A stretch of DNA of 64,000 nucleotides from Aquimarina macrocephali JAMB N27 (GCF_000520995.1 NZ_JACA01000011.1:27253-91252), one strand, 5' to 3'; positions 17,055 to 27,245 are shown, numbered from the stretch's first letter. Translations and numbers: made by a program. The notes: generated from the letters alone by a model not told the origin.

Positions 17055-19499
17055 ATGAAGAAATTTTTATTCTTATTATTTTCGGCATCAACACTTATGC
17101 TATCAGCCCAAAACAGAAACTTTTCAAAAGGGCCTGTAAATATTACTGGTTTAATCTTAGATCAAGATACCAACAAACCCCTCGAATATGCTACCATAGC
17201 TTTTTTTAGCCCCAGGTTACAAAAAATTGTTACTGGTGGTATTACCGATAAAAACGGAAAATTTAATATCGAGGTAGATGCCGGAGTATATAACATAAGT
17301 GTAGAGTTTATTTCATTTAAAACAAAAAACCTTCCCAAACAAAAGTTATTCAAAAACACAAACTTAGGTACGATTACTCTTGGGTTGGATACCGAAACAC
17401 TAGATGATGTAGTAGTCATAGCAGAAAAAACCACTGTCGAAATTAAATTAGATAAAAAGATTTATAATGTAGGTAAAGACCTCACAGTAAGTGGTGGTAC
17501 GGTAAGCGATGTACTGGATAACGTACCTTCTGTTTCTGTAGATGTCGAAGGCAATGTTGCGCTTCGTGGTAATGATAATGTAAGAATCCTTATTAACGGA
17601 AAACCATCTGGTTTAGTTGGTTTAAATAGTACCGATGCATTAAGGCAATTACCTGCAGAATCTATAGAAAGAGTTGAAGTAATCACATCTCCTTCTGCTC
17701 GTTATGATGCTGAAGGAACCGCTGGGATTTTAAATATTATTCTAAGGCGAAGCAAATTACAGGGTATGAATGGAGCGATTACAATCAATGGAGGTTATCC
17801 CCTATCTGCTGGTATTTCGGGAAACCTAAATTATCGATCTGGAGATTTTAATTTTTTTACAACTTCAGGATATAACTATAGAGAAGTTCCGGGGAATTCT
17901 TTTTCCCAAACTCAATATCTTTTTAGTGGCTTACCAAACTCATTTTTAAGAGAAGAACGTGATTTTGACAGGATACGTAAAGGATTAAATTCTAATATCG
18001 GAGTCGAATGGTATATCAATGAGACTTCATCTGTAACTACATCTTTTTTATACAGATCTAGTGATAAAGAAAGTAATACAACAAATAGAATTACGGAGTT
18101 AAATTCAAATGGAGATATTTTAAGTCAAAATATTCGTTTTGATCCAGAAATTGAAGATGATATTACGAAACAATACTCTCTTAATTATACAAAAGATTTT
18201 GATACCAGTGGTCATAAATTAACTTTCGATTTTCAGATAGAAGACAGTAATGAAGATGAGCGATCAAAAATTACACAAGAAAACATAACCGCTGTAGAGC
18301 TTGTAGAAACAATAGAAGAACAAAATCGTATTCTGTTGCAAGCCGATTATGTGTTACCTATTGGCGAAAACACTCAATTCGAATTAGGATATAGAGGTAA
18401 TTTTAATGACCTAGATACTGATTATCTGGTACAGTTAGAAGATAACGGAACCATAACTACAAATTCTGATTTATCCAACACTTTATTATATACAGAACAA
18501 GTAAATGCCGGGTACACACAACTAGGAAGTAAATGGGGAAAGTTATCCTATTTATTAGGTCTTAGAGTAGAAAGTACACGAATTACTATCGACCAACAAA
18601 CTAGTAATGATTTAAGTAAAAAGAATTATACCGATATATTTCCGACAATTAATCTGGGGTATGAAATCTCTGAAAAACAAAGTTTAACTCTTGGCTATAA
18701 CCGTAGAATACGTAGGCCTAGATCCAGGTTTATTAACCCTTTTCCTTCCAGATCCAGTGTTACTAACTTATTTCAGGGGAATCCAGATCTTGACCCAAGT
18801 TATTCTAATGCATTTGATTTAGGGTATCTTAATAGAATGGGAAAACTTACTTTAAATACATCTATATATTATAATCATTCTACACAGATATTCACTTTTA
18901 TTTCTGAAGATACAGGTGACACAGCTATTATTGGAGCAGATGCAAATAATCCTGGTACAGAAGTCCCTGTTATTAGGAGAACTCCAATAAACCTCACCAG
19001 CTCCGATAGGTATGGTTTTGAGTTTACACTTACTTACAATCCAAGTAGAAAATGGAGAGTAAATGGTAATTTTAATGCGTTTCAGAATAGTGTTCGAGGA
19101 GAGAATAATGGAGAAAACCTTGATGCAGATAATTTTAGTTGGTTTGCAAGGCTTAATAATAAGGTTACACTACCGGCAAAAATAGACTGGCAAACCAGTC
19201 TATTTTATAGAGGGCCTAGTGAAAATGCGCAAACAAAAAGTGATGGTATTTTTAGTATGAACTTTGCATTCAGCAAAGATCTTTTTAAAGAAAAGGCTTC
19301 GCTTACTTTTAACGTTAGTGATGTATTTAACTCTCGAAAACGGACAAGCACCTCTACTACTACTACGTTTATTTCGGATAATGAATTTCAATGGAGGGAA
19401 CGTAGTTTTAATCTATCCTTCACCTATAGATTTAATCAGAAAAAGAAAAGGCAACGTTCTCAAAGAGGAAATAATGGTGATGAAGAATTTGAAGGATAA
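17055..19499 (+). CDS. TonB-dependent outer-membrane receptor with carboxypeptidase-regulatory-like domain
   Basis: Outer-membrane beta-barrel of 814 residues. It shows a signal peptide (LMLSAQ), a CarboxypepD_reg-like domain (about 27-115, ITGLILDQDTNKPLEYATIA), a plug (about 125-225, SVDVEGNVALRGNDNVRILI) and a long barrel, then an unusual charged tail rich in Lys/Arg/Glu. This is the outer-membrane beta-barrel family common in Flavobacteria. No SusD partner lies next to it, so a peptide or metal-chelate substrate is as likely as a glycan. Confidence 0.9.
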   Translation: MKKFLFLLFSASTLMLSAQNRNFSKGPVNITGLILDQDTNKPLEYATIAFFSPRLQKIVTGGITDKNGKFNIEVDAGVYNISVEFISFKTKNLPKQKLFKNTNLGTITLGLDTETLDDVVVIAEKTTVEIKLDKKIYNVGKDLTVSGGTVSDVLDNVPSVSVDVEGNVALRGNDNVRILINGKPSGLVGLNSTDALRQLPAESIERVEVITSPSARYDAEGTAGILNIILRRSKLQGMNGAITINGGYPLSAGISGNLNYRSGDFNFFTTSGYNYREVPGNSFSQTQYLFSGLPNSFLREERDFDRIRKGLNSNIGVEWYINETSSVTTSFLYRSSDKESNTTNRITELNSNGDILSQNIRFDPEIEDDITKQYSLNYTKDFDTSGHKLTFDFQIEDSNEDERSKITQENITAVELVETIEEQNRILLQADYVLPIGENTQFELGYRGNFNDLDTDYLVQLEDNGTITTNSDLSNTLLYTEQVNAGYTQLGSKWGKLSYLLGLRVESTRITIDQQTSNDLSKKNYTDIFPTINLGYEISEKQSLTLGYNRRIRRPRSRFINPFPSRSSVTNLFQGNPDLDPSYSNAFDLGYLNRMGKLTLNTSIYYNHSTQIFTFISEDTGDTAIIGADANNPGTEVPVIRRTPINLTSSDRYGFEFTLTYNPSRKWRVNGNFNAFQNSVRGENNGENLDADNFSWFARLNNKVTLPAKIDWQTSLFYRGPSENAQTKSDGIFSMNFAFSKDLFKEKASLTFNVSDVFNSRKRTSTSTTTTFISDNEFQWRERSFNLSFTYRFNQKKKRQRSQRGNNGDEEFEG

Positions 19500-19521
19500 T
19501 AAAAAACGATATTAATAAAAC

Positions 19522-19554
19522 AAAAAAAGGAAGTCAAAATGACTTCCTTTTTTT
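19522..19554. terminator. Bidirectional intrinsic terminator
   Basis: Stem 19522-19536 with 19540-19554 (AAGGAAGTCA core, 3-nt loop), followed by T's on both strands. It lies between the receptor and the convergent 58-residue membrane protein. Confidence 0.85.
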
Positions 19555-19571
19555 ATATACGTTATAAACTG

Positions 19572-19748
19572 TTATGCTTCTTCTTTCGCTTTTCGTTTAG
19601 CTTCTCTTCTTAATTTAAAGTTCTCGATGTTAGCTCCTATTATCCAATAAGGAACAACAAAGGTTAATAAAAAGATCATTAACCAAAATCCAATGGTAAG
19701 GATAGTTAAAAACGCTAAAAAACCAAGGTACTGATCGAATTCAAACAT
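19572..19748 (-). CDS. Small membrane protein (58 residues), unknown function
   Basis: Short reading frame starting MFEFDQYLGFLAFLTILTIG, with two hydrophobic stretches (about 9-36) broken only by PYWIIGAN, then a strongly charged tail (LRREAKRKAKEEA). Start and stop are well placed before a good terminator. The pattern suggests an inner-membrane protein with a cytoplasmic tail. I do not recognise the family. Confidence 0.65.
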   Translation of the reverse strand: MFEFDQYLGFLAFLTILTIGFWLMIFLLTFVVPYWIIGANIENFKLRREAKRKAKEEA

Positions 19749-19897
19749 AATAATATTCTAATTTTCAAATTTTGTCAAAGATAATAACTCTTGTTTATAT
19801 GTCATAGCAGAAATATGATTTATTTTTAAATCTCTTCTGATCTTAATTTATATGCTAAAAAGTAGCTGCTTTATTCAGAAGTAGTGAGGCAAATGCT

Positions 19898-19905
19898 TAA
19901 ATTTG
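19898..19905 (+). promoter_or_regulatory. -7 box TAAATTTG of fumC
   Basis: Consensus TAnnTTTG 31 nt before the fumC start codon. Confidence 0.45.
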
Positions 19906-19936
19906 CACTCTTAAAAAAAACAAATCATCTTACCAA

Positions 19937-21334
19937 ATGGAATATAGAATAGAGAAGGATACGATGGGCGAGGTAAAAGTACCTGCTGATAAGCTTTGGG
20001 GAGCACAAACAGAACGTTCCAGAAATAATTTTAAAATTGGTGCATCGGCATCTATGCCATTAGAAATTGTATATGGTTTTGCGTACTTAAAAAAAGCTGC
20101 AGCATATACAAATTGTGAATTAGGAGCATTACCGATAGAGAAGAGAGATCTTATTTCACAAGTATGCGATGAAATACTAGAAGGAAAACACGATAATCAA
20201 TTTCCTTTGGTAATCTGGCAAACCGGTTCTGGTACTCAAAGTAATATGAATGTAAATGAGGTGGTTGCTAATAGAGCGCACCAATTAGCCGGTAAAACAA
20301 TTGGTGAAGGAGAGAAAACATTACAACCAAATGATGATGTTAATAAATCTCAATCATCAAATGATACCTTTCCGACAGGAATGCATATTGCGGCCTATAA
20401 AAAAATAGTTGAAGTAACTATTCCGGGGGTAACTCAATTAAGAGATACTCTTAAGAAAAAGTCCGAAGAATTTAAAAACGTAGTAAAAATTGGTCGTACC
20501 CACTTTATGGATGCTACACCACTTACTATCGGGCAAGAGTTATCTGGTTATGTTTCTCAATTGGATCATGGAATTAAGGCATTAGAAAACACCTTACCTC
20601 ATATGGCAGAATTAGCCTTAGGAGGAACTGCTGTAGGAACTGGGTTAAACACTCCAAAAGGGTATGCAAAACGAGTTTCAGAATTTATAGCACAATTTAC
20701 CAGCCTACCATTCATCACAGCAGAGAACAAATTTGAAGCGTTGGCTGCACATGATGCTTTTGTCGAGAGTCACGGTGCTTTAAAACAATTAGGAGTTTCA
20801 TTAAACAAAATAGGAAATGATATTCGTATGCTGGCTTCTGGACCAAGAAGTGGGATTGGTGAATTAATTATCCCTGCTAATGAACCAGGGAGCTCCATTA
20901 TGCCTGGTAAAGTAAACCCTACACAATGTGAAGCATTAACTATGGTATGTGCACAAGTTATGGGTAATGATGTCGCTATTAATGTTGGAGGAATGCAAGG
21001 ACATTTTGAATTGAATGTATTTAAGCCTGTAATGGCTGCAAACTTGCTTCAAAGTGCTCAACTAATTGGGGATGCCTGTATTTCTTTTGATGAGCATTGT
21101 GCTCAAGGTATTGAACCCAATCAAAAGAGAATTACCGAATTATTAAATAATTCATTGATGCTGGTAACTGCTTTAAATACCAAAATTGGATATTATAAAG
21201 CTGCTGAAATTGCCAATACTGCTCATAAAAATGGTACAACACTTAAGCATGAAGCTGTAGCTTTAGGATATGTAACCGAAGAACAATTTGATGAATGGGT
21301 AAAACCCGAAGATATGGTGGGAGTTTTAAAATAG
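19937..21334 (+). CDS. fumC: Class II fumarate hydratase
   Basis: Iron-independent fumarase of the TCA cycle, interconverting fumarate and L-malate in the cytoplasm. The 465 residues match FumC throughout: N-terminal [39 protein letters not shown], the catalytic region [16 protein letters not shown], and the superfamily signature [16 protein letters not shown] (near 317). Monocistronic: its own -7 box upstream and a strong terminator downstream. Confidence 0.97.
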   Translation: MEYRIEKDTMGEVKVPADKLWGAQTERSRNNFKIGASASMPLEIVYGFAYLKKAAAYTNCELGALPIEKRDLISQVCDEILEGKHDNQFPLVIWQTGSGTQSNMNVNEVVANRAHQLAGKTIGEGEKTLQPNDDVNKSQSSNDTFPTGMHIAAYKKIVEVTIPGVTQLRDTLKKKSEEFKNVVKIGRTHFMDATPLTIGQELSGYVSQLDHGIKALENTLPHMAELALGGTAVGTGLNTPKGYAKRVSEFIAQFTSLPFITAENKFEALAAHDAFVESHGALKQLGVSLNKIGNDIRMLASGPRSGIGELIIPANEPGSSIMPGKVNPTQCEALTMVCAQVMGNDVAINVGGMQGHFELNVFKPVMAANLLQSAQLIGDACISFDEHCAQGIEPNQKRITELLNNSLMLVTALNTKIGYYKAAEIANTAHKNGTTLKHEAVALGYVTEEQFDEWVKPEDMVGVLK

Positions 21335-21704
21335 ATTCCTTTAATCTGGTGTTATACTAACTAAAAGTTTAAATTATAATCAAAAAACCGTTATTTATTT
21401 TAATAACGGTTTTTTACATATATACCCTCTTATTTATCAAAAATAAGAGAGATGTCATTCTTTGATAGTCCTAGTCTTTCTTATCATCTTTATTGTACAT
21501 AATTTATATTTCTTTATATAAAATCATTGTTTTTCTACACCTACAAATAAAAGTTACTCTATAAAATAAAATTGAACCAAATAAGACCGCAGATAAGCAC
21601 ATAAGAATCTTTCCTAGATACCTTTAAGTTTTTTATTCTATTGATAATAAACCATTTATAATTTTTTTAGGAATTAATCTAATTTAATTGTTATGTTTAC
21701 AATA
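21335..21704. other. Non-coding spacer after fumC
   Basis: A terminator occupies 21382-21415 (14-bp stem with AAAACCGTTATT core, T-tract). The remaining A/T-rich sequence shows no supported gene. Confidence 0.5.
21382..21415 (+). terminator. Terminator of fumC
   Basis: Stem 21382-21395 with 21402-21415, short A/T loop, ends in a run of T's. Confidence 0.85.
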
Positions 21705-22124
21705 ATGAAATTTATCATATTCTTAGCTCTACCCCTACTTTTTCTATCTTCTTCTGTAAGTTCTGATACCTATATCGGAAAATGGAAAATTAAAGGAGGT
21801 TCTATTATTGAAATCTATAGGGATGGAGATTATTTTTATGGAAAAATCGATAAAAGAGCAGAACGCCCATTATCTAATCTTAATGGTTTGGATAACAAGA
21901 ACCCTCTTAAAGAACTTAAGGGACGCCCTTTACTTGGGATGAATATTTTAGAAAATTTAAGTTATAAAGATGGAGAATTATCAGGGGGCACTATTTATAA
22001 TGCAGATAGTGGTAAAAGCTATATTGTAAAAGTCTGGATTAATAGTGATAACACTGATCTTTGCTTTATTAGGGCCTATAAAAGTTTTTTATTTAAAACG
22101 TTTGAAGCCAGAAGAGTAAAATAA
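21705..22124 (+). CDS. DUF2147 secreted protein
   Basis: 139 residues from the ATG at 21705, which gives a cleaner signal peptide (MKFIIFLALPLLFLSSSVSS) than the ATG at 21693. The mature part has the DUF2147 pattern: IGKWKIKGGSIIEIYRDGDYFYGKI, a central LLGMNILENLSYKDGELSGGTIYNADSGK split by short loops, then a C-terminal LCFIRAYKSFLFKTFEARRV. The family is a lipocalin-like beta-barrel of unknown function. Confidence 0.82.
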   Translation: MKFIIFLALPLLFLSSSVSSDTYIGKWKIKGGSIIEIYRDGDYFYGKIDKRAERPLSNLNGLDNKNPLKELKGRPLLGMNILENLSYKDGELSGGTIYNADSGKSYIVKVWINSDNTDLCFIRAYKSFLFKTFEARRVK

Positions 22125-22342
22125 GTAATACTCAAACATTGCATCTCTTTTATTCGCTATCAAAACCCTGGTTAAATTAACTCCTAATAAACCTGTCAAT
22201 TAGCTAACACATACATATTTATAAAAAACTTTTAAATTTGTATACATCCCCATTTCAGAAATAACAAACTATGAATCTAACCTTTGTTGTTAAGAGTATT
22301 ATATATTGAATCTAATTTTAACTATAAATAAACAACAATAAC

Positions 22343-22885
22343 ATGAAAATCTTAAAGAAAATTGGAATTGTACTGATTGCACTTATTGCTATTATCCTTA
22401 TAGCGGCAATCTTTGTTTCTAAAGAAGTAGTTTATGAAAAATCAATTAGCATAGATGCTCCTATTGAGACTGTATGGGAAAATGTAAATAGTCTAACTGA
22501 TTTAGACAAATGGAGCCCATGGAATGACTATGACCCAAATATGAAAAAAGATTTTACAGGCACAGATGGAGCCATTGGTGCAAAAGCCAGTTGGGACAGT
22601 GATGTAAAAGAAGTAGGTAAAGGTAGTCAAACTATAGCCAAAATCGAAGCACCAAATCTTTTTGAAACCGATCTCAAATTTTATGAACCCTATGAAAGTG
22701 AAGCCAAAGGATATATTAAAGTACTAAAGGAAAACAATACTACAAAAGTAACCTGGGGTTTTCAAAGCGAGATGCCTTATCCTATGAATCTTATGAATCT
22801 ATTTACTAATATGGAAGAAATGATGGGTAAAGATTGGGATAAAGGTCTATCAACACTCAAAAATATTTGTGAAAACAAAGGGTAA
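22343..22885 (+). CDS. SRPBCC (START-like) protein with N-terminal membrane anchor
   Basis: 180 residues. An N-terminal membrane helix (IGIVLIALIAIILIAAIFV) is followed by a polyketide-cyclase/START fold: SISIDAPIETVWENVNSLTD at its start, LDKWSPWNDYDPN, and the C-terminal helix EEMMGKDWDKGLSTLKNI. Such proteins bind hydrophobic ligands; none can be named. A possible -7 box TAAATTTG lies at 22233-22240, which would give a leader of about 95 nt. Confidence 0.85.
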   Translation: MKILKKIGIVLIALIAIILIAAIFVSKEVVYEKSISIDAPIETVWENVNSLTDLDKWSPWNDYDPNMKKDFTGTDGAIGAKASWDSDVKEVGKGSQTIAKIEAPNLFETDLKFYEPYESEAKGYIKVLKENNTTKVTWGFQSEMPYPMNLMNLFTNMEEMMGKDWDKGLSTLKNICENKG

Positions 22886-22910
22886 AATACCTTATAGATA
22901 AATAGCACAG

Positions 22911-22969
22911 AGAGTTTAACAACAAAAAGCACAGTTAGAAATTAACCGTGCTTTTTGTTGTTAAACTCT
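22911..22969. terminator. Long-stem bidirectional terminator
   Basis: Perfect 22-bp arms (22911-22932 with 22948-22969) around a 15-nt loop, between the SRPBCC gene and the convergent PLP enzyme. Confidence 0.8.
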
Positions 22970-22982
22970 AAAATTATGATTT

Positions 22983-24266
22983 TTATACTTTTTCTAATTC
23001 TAATTCAGAATCAATTTTTACTTGCTCTAGTGCCTGTTCTAAATCCCAGATCAAATCCTTAGAGTGCTCTACTCCTATTGATAACCTTACTAATCGATCT
23101 GTAATATTCATTTGTTGTCTTTGCTCTTCATCTACACCTGCATGTGTCATTGTTTTAGGATGTTCTGCTAAACTTTCTGTACCACCCAGACTTACTGCAA
23201 GTTTCATTAGCTTAAGATTATTAAGGAATACAAATGCTTCTTCTTCTCCTCCAATGATATCAAAAGATACCATTGCTCCCGGAGCAGAGCATTGTTTTTG
23301 AAATGTTTTATACCCTTCTGTTTCTTCTTCTAGTAATCCTAAATAATATACCTTTTCAATCTTAGGATGATTATTCAAATAATCAGCAATGATCTGAGCA
23401 TTTTTTGTTTGCTGATCCATTCTTACTTTTAAAGTTTCTAAACTCCTAAGCAATAACCATGCTGTATGTGGACTTACCATATTTCCCAGGAAAGTACGTA
23501 GTGTTTTTACTCTTAACATTAGTTCTGCATTTCCCAAAACTGCTCCTGCAATGAGATCACTATGTCCCCCTATATATTTTGTAGCAGAGTACAGCACCAA
23601 ATCTGCTCCACACTGTAAAGGATGTTGCCATAATGGCCCCATATATGTATTATCTACAGCCACCAAAGCTTTTCTGTCATTAGTACTAAATTGTTTTGCA
23701 ATCTGGCTATATTTTTCGATATCAACAATATCATTGGTTGGATTAGCAGGAGTCTCGAGATAAATCATTGCTAATCGATCTGCTTTTCCAGAATCTTTGA
23801 TCATTTGAAGTACTTCATCTATACTTTGATTCGGCATTACTCCTATCGTGTGTACTCCTATTTTATCTAAAAAGTGATGGATAAAATGATCCGTCCCTCC
23901 ATATAAAGGATTACTATATACTAGCAAATCTCCAGGCATAAGAAATTCTAACAATACTGTACTTATTGCAGACATTCCGCTTTCAAAAACTGCACAATCA
24001 TCTGCTTTATCCCATAAACAAAGACGATTTTCTAAGATTTCCAGATTGGGGTTATTAATCCTACTATAAATAAGACCAAGTTCTTCTTTTGGAGATTTCT
24101 CCCTCAAACCATAAGCTAATTCAAAAAAAGCTTTTCCTTCTTCTGCAGTTTTAAAAACAAAGGTTGATGTTTGAAAAATAGGGCATTTTATAGCTCCTTC
24201 TGATAATTCTGGTTTATAACCATGAGTCATCATTAAGCTCTCGGGGTTAAAATCGTGTTTCTTCAT
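22983..24266 (-). CDS. Cystathionine gamma-synthase/methionine gamma-lyase family PLP enzyme
   Basis: Cys/Met-metabolism PLP enzyme of 427 residues. It has the N-terminal PIFQTSTFVFKTAEEG, the PLP-binding Lys in VLYSATKYIGGHSD, and the C-terminal VRLSIGVEHSKDLIWDLEQAL. True methionine gamma-lyases have Cys in the segment LYGCT; here it reads PLYGGTDHF, so the Cys is Gly, which argues against a standard lyase. It is divergent from an Lrp/AsnC regulator, like the mdeA-mdeR pair of Pseudomonas. Amino-acid-induced control is therefore likely; the substrate is uncertain. Confidence 0.88.
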   Translation of the reverse strand: MKKHDFNPESLMMTHGYKPELSEGAIKCPIFQTSTFVFKTAEEGKAFFELAYGLREKSPKEELGLIYSRINNPNLEILENRLCLWDKADDCAVFESGMSAISTVLLEFLMPGDLLVYSNPLYGGTDHFIHHFLDKIGVHTIGVMPNQSIDEVLQMIKDSGKADRLAMIYLETPANPTNDIVDIEKYSQIAKQFSTNDRKALVAVDNTYMGPLWQHPLQCGADLVLYSATKYIGGHSDLIAGAVLGNAELMLRVKTLRTFLGNMVSPHTAWLLLRSLETLKVRMDQQTKNAQIIADYLNNHPKIEKVYYLGLLEEETEGYKTFQKQCSAPGAMVSFDIIGGEEEAFVFLNNLKLMKLAVSLGGTESLAEHPKTMTHAGVDEEQRQQMNITDRLVRLSIGVEHSKDLIWDLEQALEQVKIDSELELEKV

Positions 24267-24505
24267 CTATTTATTTTATTCTTTTTCTTAATTGTAGAGC
24301 TAATGCTAATATAGATCGCATGTTTGCCTTTACTTTCTTAAATTGAATTGAATTCTAAATCCTCATTTCAATTTATAAAACTACATCTAAAAGAATTAAA
24401 AACCATATTTAGCCTCATTTTAAGAAAAAATAATACCTATTCATAAATCAAAAAGAATATTATTCTATATTTGATATATTATCAGGCTTTATAAAGAAAA
24501 TTATT

Positions 24506-24961
24506 ATGGATAAAATAGATCGGTCAATATTATTGTTATTACAAAAAGATGGTAAAATCACAATTAAAGAAATTGCAGAAAGATTAAATCTAACTACTAC
24601 TCCGATTTTTGAACGTGTAAAGAAACTAGAACGTGAAGGATATATAAAATCATATAAAGCCATATTAGATCGAAAAAAAACAGGATTACAACTAATGGTG
24701 TTTTGCAATGTTACTTTAAATCTCCATCAAACTGATTATTTAAAAAAATTTGAAAAAGACATCCAGCAATTCCCTGAAGTTGTAGAATGTTATCATGTAG
24801 CGGGCATGTTTGATTACCTAATTAAAATCTATGCAGAAGACATGGAGCGTTATCAAGATTTTCTATCCAACAAATTAGCTTCTTTAGAAAATATTTCTAA
24901 AGTGCAAAGTTCTTTTGTGATGACTGAAGTAAAAGATTTCTCATATCTGCCAATTCCTTAA
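24506..24961 (+). CDS. Lrp/AsnC family transcriptional regulator
   Basis: 151-residue regulator: N-terminal HTH (DKIDRSILLLLQKDGKITIK, then IAERLNLTTTPIFERVKKLE) and a C-terminal amino-acid-sensing RAM domain (VVECYHVAGMFDYLIKIYAE). It is divergent from the Cys/Met PLP enzyme across 240 bp, so it probably regulates that gene in response to an amino acid. Confidence 0.93.
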   Translation: MDKIDRSILLLLQKDGKITIKEIAERLNLTTTPIFERVKKLEREGYIKSYKAILDRKKTGLQLMVFCNVTLNLHQTDYLKKFEKDIQQFPEVVECYHVAGMFDYLIKIYAEDMERYQDFLSNKLASLENISKVQSSFVMTEVKDFSYLPIP

Positions 24962-25003
24962 AAAATATATTTCGGCTTAACAAAAGATTTAGAATACATA
25001 CTG

Positions 25004-25011
25004 TACTTTTG
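25004..25011 (+). promoter_or_regulatory. -7 box TACTTTTG of the SDR gene
   Basis: Consensus TAnnTTTG 29 nt before the ATG at 25041. Confidence 0.45.
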
Positions 25012-25040
25012 ATATTCAACTAAATAAAATTGCACAGATT

Positions 25041-25769
25041 ATGAATATTAAAAATGCGAAAGTATTGATCACAGGTGGTAATTCTGGGATAGGAAAAGCT
25101 ACTGCTAGGCTTTTAAAAGAAAAAGGAGCTCAGGTAATCATTTCTGGAAGAAATGAAACTACATTACAGGAAACAGCAAAGGCATTAAATATAGAATATA
25201 TTAAGACCGATGTTACCGAAGAAAGTCAAGTTCAGAATATGGTACAGGAAGCCAAAAACAAAATGAATGGACTTAATGTATTGATCAATAATGCTGGTTA
25301 TGGATATATTTCAAAACTTATTGATACCGAAGCCGATAAATTTATGGACCAATTTAAAACCAATATCCTTGGTGCTACACTATGTGCTAAAGAGTCGGCA
25401 AAGCATTTTGTTGCTCAAGAATACGGAAATATTATCAATATTGGATCTACATCTTCATTAAAAGGCTCACCAACAGCTTCGCCATATGTCGCTACCAAAT
25501 TCGCGTTGCGAGGTATGACAGAAAGTTGGAGAAACGAGTTACGCCCTCATAACATTAGAGTTATGCAAGTGAATCCAAGTGAAGTAATGACCAGTTTTTC
25601 TGACAACAGAATAGATAATAATTCTAAAACAAAACAATACACCGAAGCAGAACAGCAAACCAAACTTAGAGGAGAAGAAATTGCCCATACTATTAGTAGT
25701 CTTTTAGAAATGGACGATCGAGGATTTATTACCGAGGCCACAGTTTTTGCTACAAATCCCAAGGTATAA
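25041..25769 (+). CDS. Short-chain dehydrogenase/reductase
   Basis: NAD(P)-dependent classical SDR of 242 residues. Cofactor motif TGGNSGIGKATA at the N-terminus, NNAG in VLINNAGYGYI, catalytic Ser in NIGSTSSLKGSP, and YxxxK in SPYVATKFALRG. The closest general type is the 3-ketoacyl-ACP reductase-like group, but substrate cannot be read from sequence. Its stop is next to that of the convergent holA gene, with 1 nt between. Confidence 0.93.
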   Translation: MNIKNAKVLITGGNSGIGKATARLLKEKGAQVIISGRNETTLQETAKALNIEYIKTDVTEESQVQNMVQEAKNKMNGLNVLINNAGYGYISKLIDTEADKFMDQFKTNILGATLCAKESAKHFVAQEYGNIINIGSTSSLKGSPTASPYVATKFALRGMTESWRNELRPHNIRVMQVNPSEVMTSFSDNRIDNNSKTKQYTEAEQQTKLRGEEIAHTISSLLEMDDRGFITEATVFATNPKV

Positions 25770-25770
25770 A

Positions 25771-26775
25771 TTATCTCATTATTTTTACCAGAAGCTCTTT
25801 AAGAATATCGCCTTGCGGAAGATTTGTTGCCCCTACTCCTTTACTTTTTACATCGGCATCTCTTAGGTAAGCAATAATTCCGCTTACTTTTTTCATAGGA
25901 TAATTATGAGCTGCTTCTGAGTAATCTTTTACAAAATATGGATTGATTTTTAATGCACTGGCAACGTTGCGTTGTGATTTATCGCTCAAGCCATGATATT
26001 GTAATACCTGAGAAAAAAAGCTATAGAGTAAAGAAATGGTAACCACCAACGGGTTGTCTTTGGGGTTTTGTGCAAAATAATTAATGATAAGATGTGCTTT
26101 AACTTCATTTCTGGTTCCGATGGCCTTGCGAAGTTCAAAATTATTAAACTCCTTGCTAATCCCAATATTCTCTTCAATTTGATCAGCAGTAATCTGAGTT
26201 CCTGAAGAAATAATTAGCTTTAACTTTTCTAACTCATTATTTATCTTACTAAGATCTGTACCTAAAAACTCTACCAGCATTTGAGACGCTTTGGGTTCAA
26301 TAGTATATTTAGCTCCTCCAAGAACTCTTCTTATCCAATCGGCAACCTGGTTTTCATACAGTTTTTTACTTTCAAAAATGACTCCATTCTTCGCAACTAT
26401 TTTATAAAGCTTTTTTCTCTTATCTATCTTTTTATATTTATAACACATCACCAAAACAGTAGAAGGTTGCGGGTTTTCTACATAATCTGCTAGTTTTTCA
26501 ATCGTTCTGGATAATTCTTGGGCTTCTTTAACAATAACGACCTGTCTCTCTGCCATCATCGGAAAACGTTTTGCGTTAGCCACAATATCTTCTATACTTA
26601 CATCACGACCATACAAGACCATTTGATTAAATCCTTTTTCTTCTTCTGCCAGTACATTCTTATCAATAAATTGAGAAATCTTATCTATATAATATGGTTC
26701 TTCCCCCATAAGAAAATAGACAGGTTTAATATTTCCTTTTTTTATATCACTTACGATTTGTTTTACTTCATCCAT
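25771..26775 (-). CDS. holA: DNA polymerase III subunit delta
   Basis: Clamp-loader subunit that opens the beta clamp. The 334 residues carry the HolA pattern: N-terminal PVYFLMGEEPYYIDKI, RQVVIVKEAQEL, STVLVMCYKYKKIDKRKKLY, and the C-terminal collar domain (ALKINPYFVKDYSEAAHNY). It is divergent from the HsdR-N-like gene across 26 bp, an arrangement I know from other Bacteroidota. Confidence 0.95.
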   Translation of the reverse strand: MDEVKQIVSDIKKGNIKPVYFLMGEEPYYIDKISQFIDKNVLAEEEKGFNQMVLYGRDVSIEDIVANAKRFPMMAERQVVIVKEAQELSRTIEKLADYVENPQPSTVLVMCYKYKKIDKRKKLYKIVAKNGVIFESKKLYENQVADWIRRVLGGAKYTIEPKASQMLVEFLGTDLSKINNELEKLKLIISSGTQITADQIEENIGISKEFNNFELRKAIGTRNEVKAHLIINYFAQNPKDNPLVVTISLLYSFFSQVLQYHGLSDKSQRNVASALKINPYFVKDYSEAAHNYPMKKVSGIIAYLRDADVKSKGVGATNLPQGDILKELLVKIMR

Positions 26776-26801
26776 TCAGAAAAAATCATCAAATTTGTGT
26801 T

Positions 26802-27245
26802 ATGCAAAAGCTTAACTTTCCAGAGTATCAGTTCAGGTTCAAAAATAGCGAAAATAAAGTTTCTATTTTTGACAGAATTCGTAAAAAATTCATCATCCTT
26901 ACTCCAGAAGAATGGGTACGACAACATACCATTCATTATTTGATTGAAGAAAAGAAATATCCAGAAAGCTTAATTAATGTAGAAAAACTAATACAACTCA
27001 ATGGACTTAACAAACGTTATGATATTATTATATTTAATCCAGACGGTAGTATTTTTCTTATTATAGAATGTAAATCTGCTCGTGTAAAAATAACACAGGA
27101 AGTATTTGACCAGATTGCAAGATACAATCTTGCTTTAGATTCAGAATACTTAATGATCACTAATGGTCTTGATCATTATTATTGTCAAATGAACTATACC
27201 GATAAGCAATATACATTTTTAAAAGATATACCAGATTACAAATAG
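26802..27245 (+). CDS. Type I restriction enzyme R-subunit N-terminal-like nuclease domain protein
   Basis: 147-residue protein of the HSDR_N_2 family with a PD-(D/E)xK nuclease core: RYDIIIFNPDGS holds the Asp, and LIIECKSARVKIT holds the ExK pair. It is a single domain without the helicase of HsdR, so it is not a restriction system by itself. Small stand-alone members are widespread beside holA in Bacteroidota; function unknown. Confidence 0.85.
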   Translation: MQKLNFPEYQFRFKNSENKVSIFDRIRKKFIILTPEEWVRQHTIHYLIEEKKYPESLINVEKLIQLNGLNKRYDIIIFNPDGSIFLIIECKSARVKITQEVFDQIARYNLALDSEYLMITNGLDHYYCQMNYTDKQYTFLKDIPDYK

